A stretch of DNA of 64,000 bases from positions 28,866,001 to 28,930,000 of the forward strand of contig JAFFJZ010000007.1 of NCBI GenBank assembly GCA_018340375.1, read 5' to 3'. The position numbers and the translations under genes are program-made. Source of the DNA: Gonatopus flavifemur (Eukaryota; Arthropoda; Insecta; Hymenoptera; Dryinidae). Below the pieces are notes generated by a model. That model was not told the origin of the DNA and searched no databases. It saw only the letters and a program-made list of their open reading frames with translations. Positions 1 through 9,695 of the stretch are shown here, one piece after another (within the stretch, counting starts at the first letter, position 1; every line of letters begins with the position of its first letter).

Positions 1-799
1 ATTTTACACGAAGAATTAAATATGAAAAAGCTTTTTGGAAAGTTAGTGCCGCATTCGTTGACAATTCAACAAAAACTGAATCGAAAACAAATTTCTCAGC
101 GTAATTTGGAGCGTTTTAAGCAGAATAAGACCGATTTTTTGCGTCGTTTCGTAACTGTGGACGAGACTTGGATCTATCATCATGATCCTAAACTGAAACA
201 AGAACGTTTACAGTGGACTGAAGCTAGTTGTTCAGTTCCAAAAAGGGTGAAGTCAAAACGATCGGCAAAAAAGGTTTTAGCATCGGTTTTTTGAGATGCA
301 AAAGGGGTTTTGTTGATTGATTATCTCGAAAAAGGTCAAACAGTTGACTCTGAATATTATTGCAACCTTTTGGACCAGTTGGATGAAAAAATTAGTGAGA
401 AAAGACCCGGTTTACGGAAGAAAAAAATCATTTTTCATCAAGACAATGCACGTGTTCACACAAGTGTTCTGGCGATGGCTAAACTGAACGAATTAAAGTA
501 CGAATTGCTTGAACACCCACCGTATTCACCAGGTTTGGCTCCCTCCGACTATTACCTCTTCAGAAATTTAAAATTCCTTCGTGGAAAGCGTTTTTCGTCG
601 AATGAAGAAGCTATTGCAGCTGTGGAACAGTATTTTGCGGAGCTTCCGGGAAATCATTACAGAGATGGTATAAAATTATTGGAGGATCGTTGGAATAAGT
701 GTGTTGGAGTTTAGGGAGATTATATTGAATAAAAAAAATCATTTCATCAAAAAATACACATTCTTTCACTTTTGCTTTCAAAACTTTTCAACCAACCTG
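1..799 (+). pseudogene. mariner transposase relic, 5' end outside window
   Basis: This is the C-terminal two thirds of a Tc1/mariner DDD transposase. The frame is open from base 1 and stops at TAG 712-714. It shows the family blocks TVDETWIYHH (first catalytic Asp), HQDNARVH (second) and LAPSDYYLF (third), with exactly 34 residues between the second and third Asp, the D34D spacing of mariners. One in-frame TGA at 292-294 stands where mariners have a Trp codon, so the copy is broken but little decayed. Downstream, about 783-798 reads as a mariner terminal repeat: its reverse complement starts CAGGTTGGTTGAAAAGT, which resembles the irritans/Himar type, and TA follows at 799-800. The N-terminal helix-turn-helix half and the 5' terminal repeat lie outside the window. 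Confidence 0.9.
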
Positions 800-999
800 T
801 AGCTCTTACTCCAGCGCCTAGTTAGTATATGAATGACTATTTTTGGAGTAGAAGTTACTCCATTGGAGTACATTTTACTCATGTTCAAGAACGATTTACT
901 TTGTGAAGAGGAAGCCATACTGAAATTATTATAGGAGCTACCAAAAAATGTTGACTAATTGTATGAAGTAAAATATACACCTTTATTTTTCTCCGTGTA

Positions 1000-1121
1000 C
1001 AGTAGAGCCCCGATTGAGGTAAGATCTTGTGTCTCTTGTCATCTTCTCAAGAACAAAAGGATGCCGACGAAGTGAGAGAAGGACGAATGACGATGCGATT
1101 GCCTCAATCGAGGTTCTACTG
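1000..1121. mobile_element. pogo-like MITE, 122 bp, TA target site
   Basis: The ends are inverted repeats: the left end starts CAGTAGAGCCCCGATTGAGG, and the right end reads CCTCAATCGAGGTTCTACTG. TA dinucleotides flank both sides (998-999 and 1122-1123). Termini beginning CAGTAGAACC with TA duplications are typical of pogo/Tigger-type Tc1/mariner derivatives in arthropods. There is no coding capacity. Confidence 0.7.
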
Positions 1122-1123
1122 TA

Positions 1124-3500
1124 GGTATTACGATGTTATCGTTCTGACTCTTTGCGAGCTTTGTTGGCTTTGGATCGGCCAGTACCGGTAACTCTGGCAA
1201 GAGTAATGAGTACAGTATCTGTTCATGTTTCCCTTTCCCTTTGAGAAGGCTCATTATTTCTTTATATCGTTTGAAAGTACACATTTCACCTGGAAACATG
1301 AATTCTACACAATGATGTATACAACACTTCTTATTCTTCCATTCTCAGTGTAGATTTGAATCAGTTAATGATTCAAAATTCAACCATGTAATATGGAGTG
1401 ATATATACTTACATCGAACCACTATATTAAAATCTGCGTGGTATTTTCTTCGTATTTCTGTCTAAAGAAAGAAGTAATCTACAGATTGTCTTTTGAGTCT
1501 AAGATTACATAACGTACATTCAAAGTGTCATCAAAGTTGCAATACTTTGGAGTAGAAATTGTATAGAAACTTAATGTGGTTTCTTACATAACCCAGAATC
1601 CATGACAAATTAAAATACTCTGTGTGTTCGAAGTTTAGACGTGTACTTGAGTTCATCACTTTCAAGTGTTATTTAAAACTGCATTGTCAGAATGCTGATT
1701 CATCTTTACAGACTAACAACTCAGTTTCCAGTAACTTGATTGCGGTTTATGGTTGAATGCACGTTCAAGTTTCAAGGTGTGATGTATTGAGTGTCGGTAA
1801 AGATTCTATTGATCAGTTATGAAACAATAAATATCTAACTTGAACGGGAAGAAATAATTATTAATCTCAAAACGTGTCTCCGTACTGAGGAAACGATACT
1901 TAGTTATAATTACTAGCATATGTGCTAATGGTTATCAAATCTCATAGTTCGATATGGCGGAATTAATATGTAGTTATAATTACCAACAAACAAATCGACT
2001 TCTAGTAATAGTTACAAGATCTTGACTGTTGTTGTTAAATCCTGGTAAGAATGAAAAACCACTGACATGGTAGAATTAACCGAATATAGGAACAATATTT
2101 TTCAGACTTTTGAAAATTTGAAAACATATTTTTCCTCTCTTGAAAATTTTGCTGTATCTTGCTATAAAATACGTATACTTTTAATAATAACATTTGAACG
2201 ATTATTCACAAATCCTTCGTTGAGTAAAAGCAGATCAAAGCTTGATTGTAACTGTTTGTTCATAGATGCAGTATATCGAGCAACAACAAAACGATAAATA
2301 CATCAAATTAAACTTTTTACTTATTTTTTTAGATGACGTAAATAAACTGTGTTCCTAACCTGCCTCAAGCTTGATCGAATAATTCCATATTGAATCATAA
2401 GTAAACCCAGATTGTATGAATGCTCATTCTCGTATTCTTTATCATGATTTAATCAGATTTTGGAATTGATAATGCCGCATATTTTTGCATGAATATCCTC
2501 ACGGTGACCTGAATTTATTTCCTAAAGATCTTCTAGAAATATTCTTACGAATTAAAATTACATCAATTATTAAGCAAAGAAGATGATTGAAAAATGATTT
2601 CAATATTCAAATGAATTATTTGTCATTTAAATTCGAATTGAACATATAATGCGAGTAAAGTGGAAGGAAAATATGAAGATTCACTTGAAGTCTTTATATC
2701 TTCCTTGAGTGAATGAGGTTTCATCTGTTATTTCATGCTGTGGCGGAGCGGGAAAGTGCGTCATCTTATTCTGATTCAATAAGAATTCTTCGATCAAAGA
2801 TTTTTTACGATTCGATAATTATTTACGAAATTTCAATGTACGAAATCTCCGCTAGTATTTTATTGCCAAATTTTTGGATGAACAACAAGAAAATGATAAA
2901 ATCATATCCAAGATTATTTATCTCTTTGTTTTTATTTTAAATTGTGTTCTCTCTTTGTTTAATTTTCATCCTTCACTCGGATACGTTTATCAGAAAGTAC
3001 ATATTCTCCACACAAATCCTTTGTTATCAGGATGCGTGTACGGAATTACTCAAACTTACGTTACAGCTGAATCAATACATATGTACACACACGATTCTTT
3101 GTTCAATGGTGGACGAACAACCATGGTTAATGGATATTAGTGAGTAAGTGCACTGAAAGAAAATTGAGAGCAATTCATATGAAAGAAATTGAATTCTTTC
3201 GCAGAAAGAACGCCCAGTAATATATTTAATGAGTTTATTTAACTGTGGAATCAAAAGTAATTTTCTGATGTCAATTTTTTTAGAGAGGAAACCCAATCAC
3301 ATAATCAATATCATTCACTAAAAAATCCCATTCATTCCGATTCAAGCTACATAATTTCAATTTGAACCAATTAAGAGCCGTGGATCATTAGAAAACGGAC
3401 AAAATTTTACCACGTAGTTTTCAAATAACTAAACAATGATTACAAATTTGAAATATATAGCAATAAAATGCACTGCTAGGATTTGGCTCTAAATATAATA
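1124..3500. other. AT-rich non-coding stretch
   Basis: I see no gene here. Open frames of 60-90 codons exist (for example 2067-2297 and 2713-2940), but none has a recognisable domain, conserved motif or paired splice sites. The only structure is small imperfect inverted repeats, such as the GAAAGAAAATTGA / GAATTCTTTC stretch around 3155-3200. Confidence 0.5.
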
Positions 3501-3501
3501 G

Positions 3502-3625
3502 CCCTACAAACAATGATTACTGGCGTTTCAATGGGCCGGTGATGGTCCTGCGATGCCGGCGAAGGGCCGTCAATGGTCCTTTGAATGGCCTGCATTCGTG
3601 TTTGCTGGGAGGCTAACAAATATCA
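3502..3625. repeat. Fragment of the GGCGTTTCAATGG repeat family
   Basis: This matches, in order, the start of the elements at 42565 and 50616: CCCTACAAACAATGATTACT, then GGCGTTTCAATGG, then a GATGGTCCTGC box. The right terminus (GAAACGCC...GGG) is not recognisable, so the copy is truncated or diverged. Its neighbour downstream is the retroelement fragment. Confidence 0.55.
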
Positions 3626-3719
3626 CTTCTGGGAACATAAAATTCATAGTGTTCAGATGGCTTGCAATCCAAATGCCCCTGTTTACCCCAGGTAGCATTG
3701 ATAAAATGAATGCACTTGA

Positions 3720-3990
3720 ATTTAATTTATTACTCTTGAGATTCAATGGGGAAAAATGTTGCAAGTTACTAGAATTTCCGAATTTTTCAAAAGATTTCAT
3801 TATTAAAACCAATGCATCTGACCATGGCATAGAAGTTGTGCTCAGCCGAGGGAAGGTGCAAGTTTAGATTTGGTAGATGTTGACCGTTCGGTAGCTTTCG
3901 TCGGTTCGATTTTCACTTTGGTGAGGAATTAATGCACAGTAATTGGAAAATGGATGAGTTTTATTAGAGAACTTTCGTTGACAATCGCAT
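3720..3990 (+). pseudogene. Ty3/gypsy-like RNase H fragment (retroelement relic)
   Basis: A translated stretch near 3763-3860 reads FPNFSKDFIIKTNASDHGIE. This is the start of the RNase H domain of Ty3/gypsy-type Pol, where TDAS...GAVLSQ is usual. After a stop at 3865-3867, a second weak match (VAFVGS...LVRN) around 3888-3930 corresponds to the following PIAFASR...ERNY region. The usual catalytic Asp of the TDAS motif is Asn here. No reverse transcriptase core, integrase or LTR was found nearby. It is a short dead fragment, and its family assignment below gypsy-like is unknown. Confidence 0.6.
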
Positions 3991-4089
3991 GTGATGGGAT
4001 GAAATCTTGGTTTGGTTTTTGACCAGCAAAAGGGTTCCTGAAATTCCGTTAAAATCAGCCTCAATGAATTTTCCAGCAAACTTGAGATC

Positions 4090-5000
4090 CATTCCCATAT
4101 AGAAATTTACAATTGGTGCTAGCATGGCGCAACGTAGATGAAGTATGGCCGAGGCTTGGCAACCAAGCATGGTGCAAACCTGGAATGATAACATCATTCT
4201 ATGATTTACCTACGTATTTTTCCAATGAAGTCCCATCATCGATGAAACAATGGCAATGAAATATACCATCATTGGCAAACAATTAGAAATCTTGTTTGTC
4301 AATGCTGCGCCAATGATCAAAGTAAAAAATATTTAACCCAGAAATATATAAAAAGTCTGCGCATTTCGCAATTTCTGACATGTGTTGTTTGAAGTCTTCT
4401 TGTTTTCCCCTCATTTATTTTGGAACAACTCGACGTCTTTTGTCGGTAAATTTTGTCATGAGAAGTAGACATAATTTATATTAGCTCAGCGGTAGGAGCC
4501 CTCTAGTGTGACTCATAGTAAAGAGCGATTGACTGTTCTTCCAAAGACTTACGTGAGCCTTATATATTCTTCGTATACGCGTTTCACCACTTGCGAGAAA
4601 CACTTAATTAGTAACGTAGGAAAAATATTGTACAGGTTGCCAATATTGAGCCATGCTATTACCAATGTTCGGTGCTACATTGAAAGCTAATTTCTACCGA
4701 AACTAGGCCAAAGTTTGGGGCAATATTGAGCCACATTTCGAATGATCCCGGCGTTGAATAGAATTTATCCTTCAGTCAATGTTGGGTCAAGGATGAGCCA
4801 AGCAAGAGCCAAGCTTGGCGCAATTGTGCCACAATAATAGGCTGACAAACGAAATCCGTCGAACACCGGCATCGGTGCAACATTGTATTTATTGGTAATC
4901 AACATTGAGGATTCATAGATTGCCAAGCCTTGTCTGTCAACATTGCGCCAAGCTATATTTTATTATCAGTATTGGCGAAGCCCAAAAATTTTTGTATGGG
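4090..5000. repeat. Region of dispersed GCCAAGC / TTGGCGCAA motifs
   Basis: The motif TTGGC(G)CAA(T) and its complement recur many times in both orientations (for example near 4125, 4150, 4270, 4300, 4650, 4715, 4800, 4815, 4960). The intervening sequence is unrelated to genes. The pattern is like the motif-filled elements elsewhere in the window, but I could not define clear termini. A D-arm-like TAGCTCAGCGGTAGGAGC lies at about 4483-4500 with no matching B box. Confidence 0.45.
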
Positions 5001-5149
5001 TTACCACATCACCTACCTCATGTGGTGACCTTGCTATATGCTCACGATTAGTGTTCGCCAATCTTGGTTCAAATCTAAATTTAGGGAATGTTCCTGAAGT
5101 ATCAATCGTTTATTGAAACAAATTAGTAACCCTGCTAAAAATGCCAGGC

Positions 5150-5694
5150 GGAACCGGACAGAAAATTGTTGTCAGCCTTTGGACGGTTCCTTTCCCACGT
5201 AATCCAAGTAAAAACTGACAAACTTTCTACCAGATTTGATCCGGAATTACCAACTCGGAATATCATGTCATAAAATCACAGAAATTTCTTGGGACGCTTC
5301 TGTTTGGAATTCACAGACTGCACTGAGGAAACAGATATCTTGAAAAATACCATAATTTATGGATTTTTGGCGTTGGTCTGACCCGAGTCAAAATATTTAC
5401 ATGCACGAACCTCTAAAAGTCCCATAATTTCTTGGACTTTCATAAAGAAGTATGGTACCTTCTTCATAAAAGTTCCAGTTATGATGGTACTTTTAGAGGT
5501 ATCTTCACGTCAATATTTTGACTTGGGTTAGACCAACGCCAAAAATCCATAAATTATGGTATTTTTCAAGATACCTTTTTCGCCGTGTGTGATATCCAAT
5601 CGAAAACTGACGAAAATTTTACCTGTCAGATTTTGACAGGATTACCTGGGAAAGAAACCGTTCAAAGCCTGACAACAAGTGTCCGATTCTGTCT
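5150..5694. mobile_element. Nested fold-back element, about 545 bp
   Basis: Long imperfect inverted repeats face each other. The outer arms are 5154-5215 (ACCGGACAGAAAATTG...) against about 5627-5694 (...TGTCCGATTCTGTC). The inner arms are 5330-5400 against about 5512-5580, where TACCATAATTTATGG is matched by CCATAAATTATGGTA. No coding potential is present. It is probably a MITE-type hairpin; the termini and target duplication are not resolved. Confidence 0.6.
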
Positions 5695-6158
5695 ATCGAA
5701 TAACGAAATACTTAGCTGCTTAAGACACGAATTTTTGCAATAAATTTTGCAAATCATCAGATTTTGTGAATCTGAATTTTTGTTTCTATAAACGATTAAA
5801 AATTCAACCATATATTTGGGGGTTTGTGATGGATTATAATAATTTTTGAACCTGTGTTAATTAAGAAATTGCCTTCTCCTCGAGTTGATTCGTTAGATTT
5901 CACAAAATGTCTTGGAGTTGAAGTTTGTGTTATTAATTTCGTTTTTTATCCATTGCGAAAAACTGACCTTCCGGTGCCTGTTTTGGGATGCTACGCTCAT
6001 CGGTTTACAGTAATCTCGATGAGCGCAGTTCAAGTTTAAAACTTAGAGTTTCTCAGGCGGGGAAAAGTCGCGTAAACTCGGAAGATTTAGTGAATGATCC
6101 GGAGATTTATCAATACAGAATATTGAACGTGTCTGTGACTGACATCATGAACAAAATA
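5695..6158. other. Non-coding stretch before the mariner
   Basis: Nothing recognisable. The short frame 5854-6039 has no conserved motif. The block ends at the TA target site of the next element. Confidence 0.4.
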
Positions 6159-6612
6159 TATTAGGTGTGCTAATACGTTTCAGGACACTTCGATTTCGTA
6201 TCATAACAATTATTCAAAGATAATTCAAAGGTACTGCTTACTTATCATAGATGTCGTTTCCTATGTAGCATCAAAACATAAGGGAGTAATCAACGTAACT
6301 GTGAAATTCTGTGAATTAAACATGCACGCCGATAAGTTATGTATGAGACACTGCATTCGCTATGAATTCCATCAAGGAAAAAGTGTTAGGAAAGCGTGTG
6401 ATTCGATATGTTCTCGAAAAGTACATGTAAGTATTGGTATAAGCGATTCAAAGAGGGTGATTTTGACGTTAGTGACCGTGAATGCACCGGGTCTCCTGTA
6501 AAGGTGGACGATCAGGAACTGCAAGCGTTGCTGAATGAAAACTCTTGTCAGACAGAAAAACAAATTTCGGAACAGCTTGGAGTAACTTAACAAACTGTTT
6601 CTCAACGCTTAA

Positions 6613-6815
6613 GGTGATACCAGCGCCAGGACATTAGCCAAATTTGTTCTGACATTTTATTCGAAAATGAAGCAATAAAATCAAAATATCGCTCTATACA
6701 GACCTTCTTGAATTGATAAAGTTGGTCTGTATGGACCGATATTTTGATTTTTTTGCTTCACTTATGAATAAAATGTCAGAATAAATTTGGCTAATGTCCC
6801 GGCGCTTGTATCCCC
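6613..6815. mobile_element. TTAA-flanked MITE, copy A (203 bp)
   Basis: The terminal inverted repeat is GGTGATACCAGCGCC... / GGCGCTTGTATCCCC, flanked by TTAA at 6609-6612 and 6816-6819. TTAA duplications are characteristic of piggyBac-type transposition. Internally the arms pair almost throughout, for example AAAATCAAAATATCG against CGATATTTTGATTTTTT, giving a long hairpin. It shares termini with copies at 6820, 7026, 22094, 34465, 47182 and 49616. Confidence 0.8.
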
Positions 6816-6819
6816 TTAA

Positions 6820-7021
6820 GATGATACTAGCGGCGTGGTAGCAGCCGAATCGTTGATGCCGCCCAACGGGCAAACGATTCAATTTTATCGAAATATCGCT
6901 GTGTACAGCACTTTTACTTGGATCAAAGAAGTGCTGTACAGAAGAATATTTTGATAAAATTGAAGCGTTCGCCCAAAGTCTGTCATGAAAAATTTGGTTG
7001 TTACCACGCCGCTAGTACCCC
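6820..7021. mobile_element. TTAA-flanked MITE, copy B (202 bp)
   Basis: This abuts copy A, sharing the TTAA at 6816-6819, and ends at TTAA 7022-7025. The ends are GATGATACTAGCGGCGTGGT and ACCACGCCGCTAGTACCCC. The interior is a hairpin with TGTACAGCACTT / AAGTGCTGTACAG. It is related to copy A by termini but not by interior. Confidence 0.78.
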
Positions 7022-7025
7022 TTAA

Positions 7026-7120
7026 GAGGATACCAGCGTTTGCTTCGGACCTCCCTTTCTATCGTATAGGTTTGTCTTCTTTTAACCAACGTACCCGGAT
7101 GGTAAACGCTGGTATCCTCT
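7026..7120. mobile_element. TTAA-flanked MITE, copy C (about 95 bp)
   Basis: The left end GAGGATACCAGCGTTTGC pairs with GTAAACGCTGGTATCCTC at the right. The left TTAA is 7022-7025; the right one has decayed to TTGG at 7121-7124. The core (TCTATCGTATAGG...ACCAACGTACC) matches the copies at 22094-22189 and 47182-47275, so it is a separate short subfamily. Confidence 0.75.
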
Positions 7121-7356
7121 TGGAAGTAATGGGTAAAATTCGAGACAGAACAAAGTGGATACCACACTTTGTGAACTCAAGAAAATGAAAATAGCCGTCT
7201 TTATATTTGTTTGAGGCTTCACAGCAGGCAGTATAGGAAGTCTTCTTCGGAGAAAATGGTGACTGGCGATAAGAAGTGAATTTATTTTGATAATCCGAAA
7301 CGCAAATATGATTGGGTTGATTTCGGCAAGCGGACAACATCCACGCCAAAGCGCAA

Positions 7357-7572
7357 CTTCAGTGTTGCTGCACCAGTTTGTATTCCGTTGTTGGGGGGTT
7401 GTTTGATCTCACGGTTCATAGCTCCATGTATCCAAACATCTTCACAGCATTATGACAACAACTTTCTAGTTTTCTGCGTGTTGCTGCGCATTTGGCGACG
7501 CAACCTCCCAGCAACTTCACAAAACCAGTTGCTCCGTGTTGTTGCGAATTTCCTAGTATTTTGCTGTCTGGG
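7357..7572. mobile_element. CCC/GGG-class insertion in mariner ORF, AA duplication
   Basis: This 216-bp segment is flanked by AA (7355-7356 and 7573-7574). Removing it with one AA joins the codons of the mariner segments ...KRN and IHCNK in frame, so the boundaries are well supported. The right end reads TTTTGCTGTCTGGG, the reverse complement of the CCCAGACAGCA terminus seen elsewhere. The left end (CTTCAGTGTTGCTG) is diverged. The interior repeats TTGCTG/CAGCAA motifs in both orientations. Confidence 0.7.
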
Positions 7573-7781
7573 AATATTCACTGTAACAAAGTCATGCTGT
7601 GTATATGGTGGGATATGAAAGACTGCATTATGAACTTCTCAAACCTGGTTAAATATTTACTACTGATTGCGATTGTCATACATGAATGCAATTGAACCAA
7701 GAAATTTGAAAGAAACGTTTATTTACTGGCAAAGGAAAACGTTCAACAAAACTGCTCTATGACAACGCAAGGCCTCGTGTA

Positions 7782-8884
7782 CACTGTAAAAAAAAACTGG
7801 AAATTTACTGTGCAACTGGACTGGAAATTTCCAGTGCTAGTACTGGAATATGGATATTCCAGTACATGTACAGAGATTTTGTTGTTACGTTACTGAAAAT
7901 TTACCAAGCATAACTGAAAATTCAGTCATTGTACTGGAATTTTCAAGTTTGAGATGATGTACTGAAATTTTGCCATGATTTCGCGAAAATTTTACCGGCT
8001 CGTACTACAATTTTATAGTTCTTGTGCACCAAAAAAAAATATTCCCTCAAAAAGGACTTGAGAAAAAATTTGGAATTTAGAAAAAAAAACCTAATCGTTG
8101 GTATACTGGAATTATACAGGTTTTTAACTGCAATTCTCAGGTTTTGTGATGGAATTTTCCAGTTACTATGCAATTGAATTATACAGGTTTTGAACTGCAA
8201 TTTTTAGGTCGTGTGATGGAATTTTCCAGTTGCTATGCAACGGAATTTAATCACTGTTGCACTGAAATTTTCCACTTCTATTGGACTTCGTCATTTCTGG
8301 CAGGAAAAATTTCAAGTCTTTATATTAAAAATTTCCTGATTGAGATTTTGAATAATAATTGTAATTGTAGCCAATGAAATTGATATATGAGGTTTTTCCA
8401 AGACTTATCCTCTTGTGTTCTAGATATGAAGCATATGTAGTAACCCAAGCTGGCCTTCCAACATGTCGCGCTATAGCTCATCGGTTAGGTCTTAGGTTTC
8501 AGTTGGTAGGCAGGTAGAAAAGTGTGGGTTCAAATCCTGTTAGGTAGACATGAGTTTCTGTCCATCCAAATGAACGATCAAAAGTTTCTCAATCATCTTG
8601 GAACACAAGGACCCTGCAAAATCACTTTGCGTGAGCAATTTTTTTTCAATTTTCATGGATATTTTCAGCATTAATTTTCCAGTACATGTCCTGGAAAAGT
8701 CCAGCTCGTGTACTGAAAAATTCCAGTACCGAGGCTCAGAAAATTTCCAGTTTTGATGCGGGAATTCCATAACGTTTGCACTGAATTTTTGCAGTACAAA
8801 TGTGCTGAAATTTTCCGGTACATGTACAGGTTAATGACTTCCAGTACATGTACTGGAATTTTCCGGTGAAATTTTTTTACAGTG
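7782..8884. mobile_element. CACTGTAAAAA-class element, TA duplication, private motif ACTGGAAATTT
   Basis: The ends are CACTGTAAAAAAAAACTGG and the right end ATTTTTTTACAGTG. TA at 7780-7781 and 8885-8886 are the duplicated target. Excision with one TA restores an unbroken mariner reading frame across DNARPRV-GKPVED. The interior is packed with the motif TACTGGAATTTTCCAGTAC and variants in both orientations in its two outer parts (7800-8290 and 8650-8870). A tRNA-like promoter pair lies in the middle. There is no coding capacity. Confidence 0.82.
8466..8552 (+). ncRNA. tRNA-derived (SINE-like) pol III box pair
   Basis: CTATAGCTCATCGGTTAGG resembles a pol III A box. GGTTCAAATCC about 50 bp downstream fits the B-box consensus GGTTCRANNCC. 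Together they look like a tRNA-derived promoter as in SINEs. The segment does not fold into a full tRNA: no seven-pair acceptor stem is evident. It sits inside the CACTG-class element. Transcription is unproven. Confidence 0.5.
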
Positions 8885-9216
8885 TAGGTAAACCGGTTGA
8901 GGATACATTATTAGCTCTTAGCGATAGGAAGCTTTACCATGCCCGGCGTATTCACCAAATTTAGCTCTAATCGATTTTCACCTGTTTCGGAAAACGCAAA
9001 GCGAATTGTCTGATGTGCGATTCAAAACATTTGAAGAAGTGGAAGAATGGGTCGACAGATTTCTCGCCTCGCGAGATGAAAATTTCTTTGCGAAAGGCAT
9101 CCGCGAGTTACCTGAAAGACGGCTGAAGGTCATTTAGTACGATGGAGATTATTTTGATGAATGGATGTGTTTTACTTGTTTTCAAATAAAGTTTCAACTT
9201 ATTTGTACACCTAATA

Positions 9217-9695
9217 TCTCTCCTGAACGTGAATAAGATTTTCTTTCGGAATCATATGTACGTGTTCTATTACGCCATTCTCTCGGTGGAGATTCCTCGG
9301 TACGGTCAATTTGTTCTATTGCGAGATGGCGTGGAACTTCAAATTCCCTTGGAATGTTTTTCTCTACGAGATTCGTAATTAGACGAGCTAACCGCGTAAC
9401 TTTAGGTGAAATCGATCTTGAATATTTATAATTTGAGGAATAAGAGTCAAGCTAAAAAAAATTTACCTCCACATTTTCACGATGATAATCCGTAATTTCC
9501 ACCTTGTATCATAGAATCAAGCTTTAGTCATCCAAAATCTATCTTTCAACCGTTTTCTGAAATAAATAAATTATCACCACAAGTTAGAAGGATAACATTG
9601 AATAATTCAAAAATATATATTCAGATTGATAGAATGGGCGTTTTATGTTAACAAAGATTTTTCATGTTTACAGAGTCTTCATAATAGCATCGATA
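9217..9695. other. Upstream region of the CRAL-TRIO gene
   Basis: This holds the presumed promoter and 5' leader of the gene starting at 9696, but I cannot place a TATA box or transcription start. An in-frame upstream ATG at 9645 would add 17 hydrophobic residues (MLTKIFHVYRVFIIASI). I prefer 9696 because it has A at -3 and the added segment looks unconserved. Confidence 0.4.

Larger units (their letters stand above)
6322..9160 (+). pseudogene. Interrupted mariner transposase coding sequence
   Basis: Pieces of one transposase can be followed through several frames. From ATG 6322 there is an N-terminal region (RYEFHQGKSVRKACDSIC), then a frameshift near 6408. CKYWYKRFKEGDFDVSDREC and a helix-turn-helix segment (QISEQLGVT) follow, ending in a TAA at about 6588 where Gln is expected. 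After the three TTAA elements it resumes with MGKIRDRTKWIPH (7129), then a segment around 7230-7355 with several stops. KVMLCIWWD resumes at about 7590 after the second insertion, DNARPRV at 7760-7780, and the C-terminal FKTFEEVEEWVD...ELP region after the last insertion (about 9025-9130). Several stops and frameshifts make it non-functional. It differs from the mariner at window base 1. Confidence 0.85.
6161..9214 (+). mobile_element. Degenerate mariner element carrying five nested insertions
   Basis: The left end TTAGGTGTGCTAATACG and the reverse complement of the right end, TTAGGTGTACAAATAAG, form a mariner-type terminal repeat. TA flanks both ends (6159-6160, 9215-9216). The element is 3054 bp instead of the usual 1.3 kb. 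The excess comes from three TTAA-flanked MITEs (6613-7120), one CCC/GGG-class element (7357-7572) and one CACTG-class element (7782-8884). An AATAAA lies at 9186, close to the 3' end as in active relatives. The coding part is described in the next entry. Confidence 0.85.

Noticed and set aside
3553..3867. 104-codon frame as a host gene
   Set aside because: Only the last 30-40 residues resemble anything (Ty3/gypsy RNase H) and the first part covers a MITE fragment. It is treated as a retroelement relic.
4478..4500. TTAGCTCAGCGGTAGGAGC, a tRNA D-arm/A-box-like sequence
   Set aside because: No anticodon arm, B box or acceptor pairing follows within 80 bp, so it is not reported as a tRNA or SINE.
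9645..9695. Upstream ATG at 9645 as the start of the CRAL-TRIO protein with a signal-like leader
   Set aside because: The family is cytosolic and the added 17 residues do not resemble a conserved start. 9696 has a better context, though cDNA would be needed to exclude the longer form.
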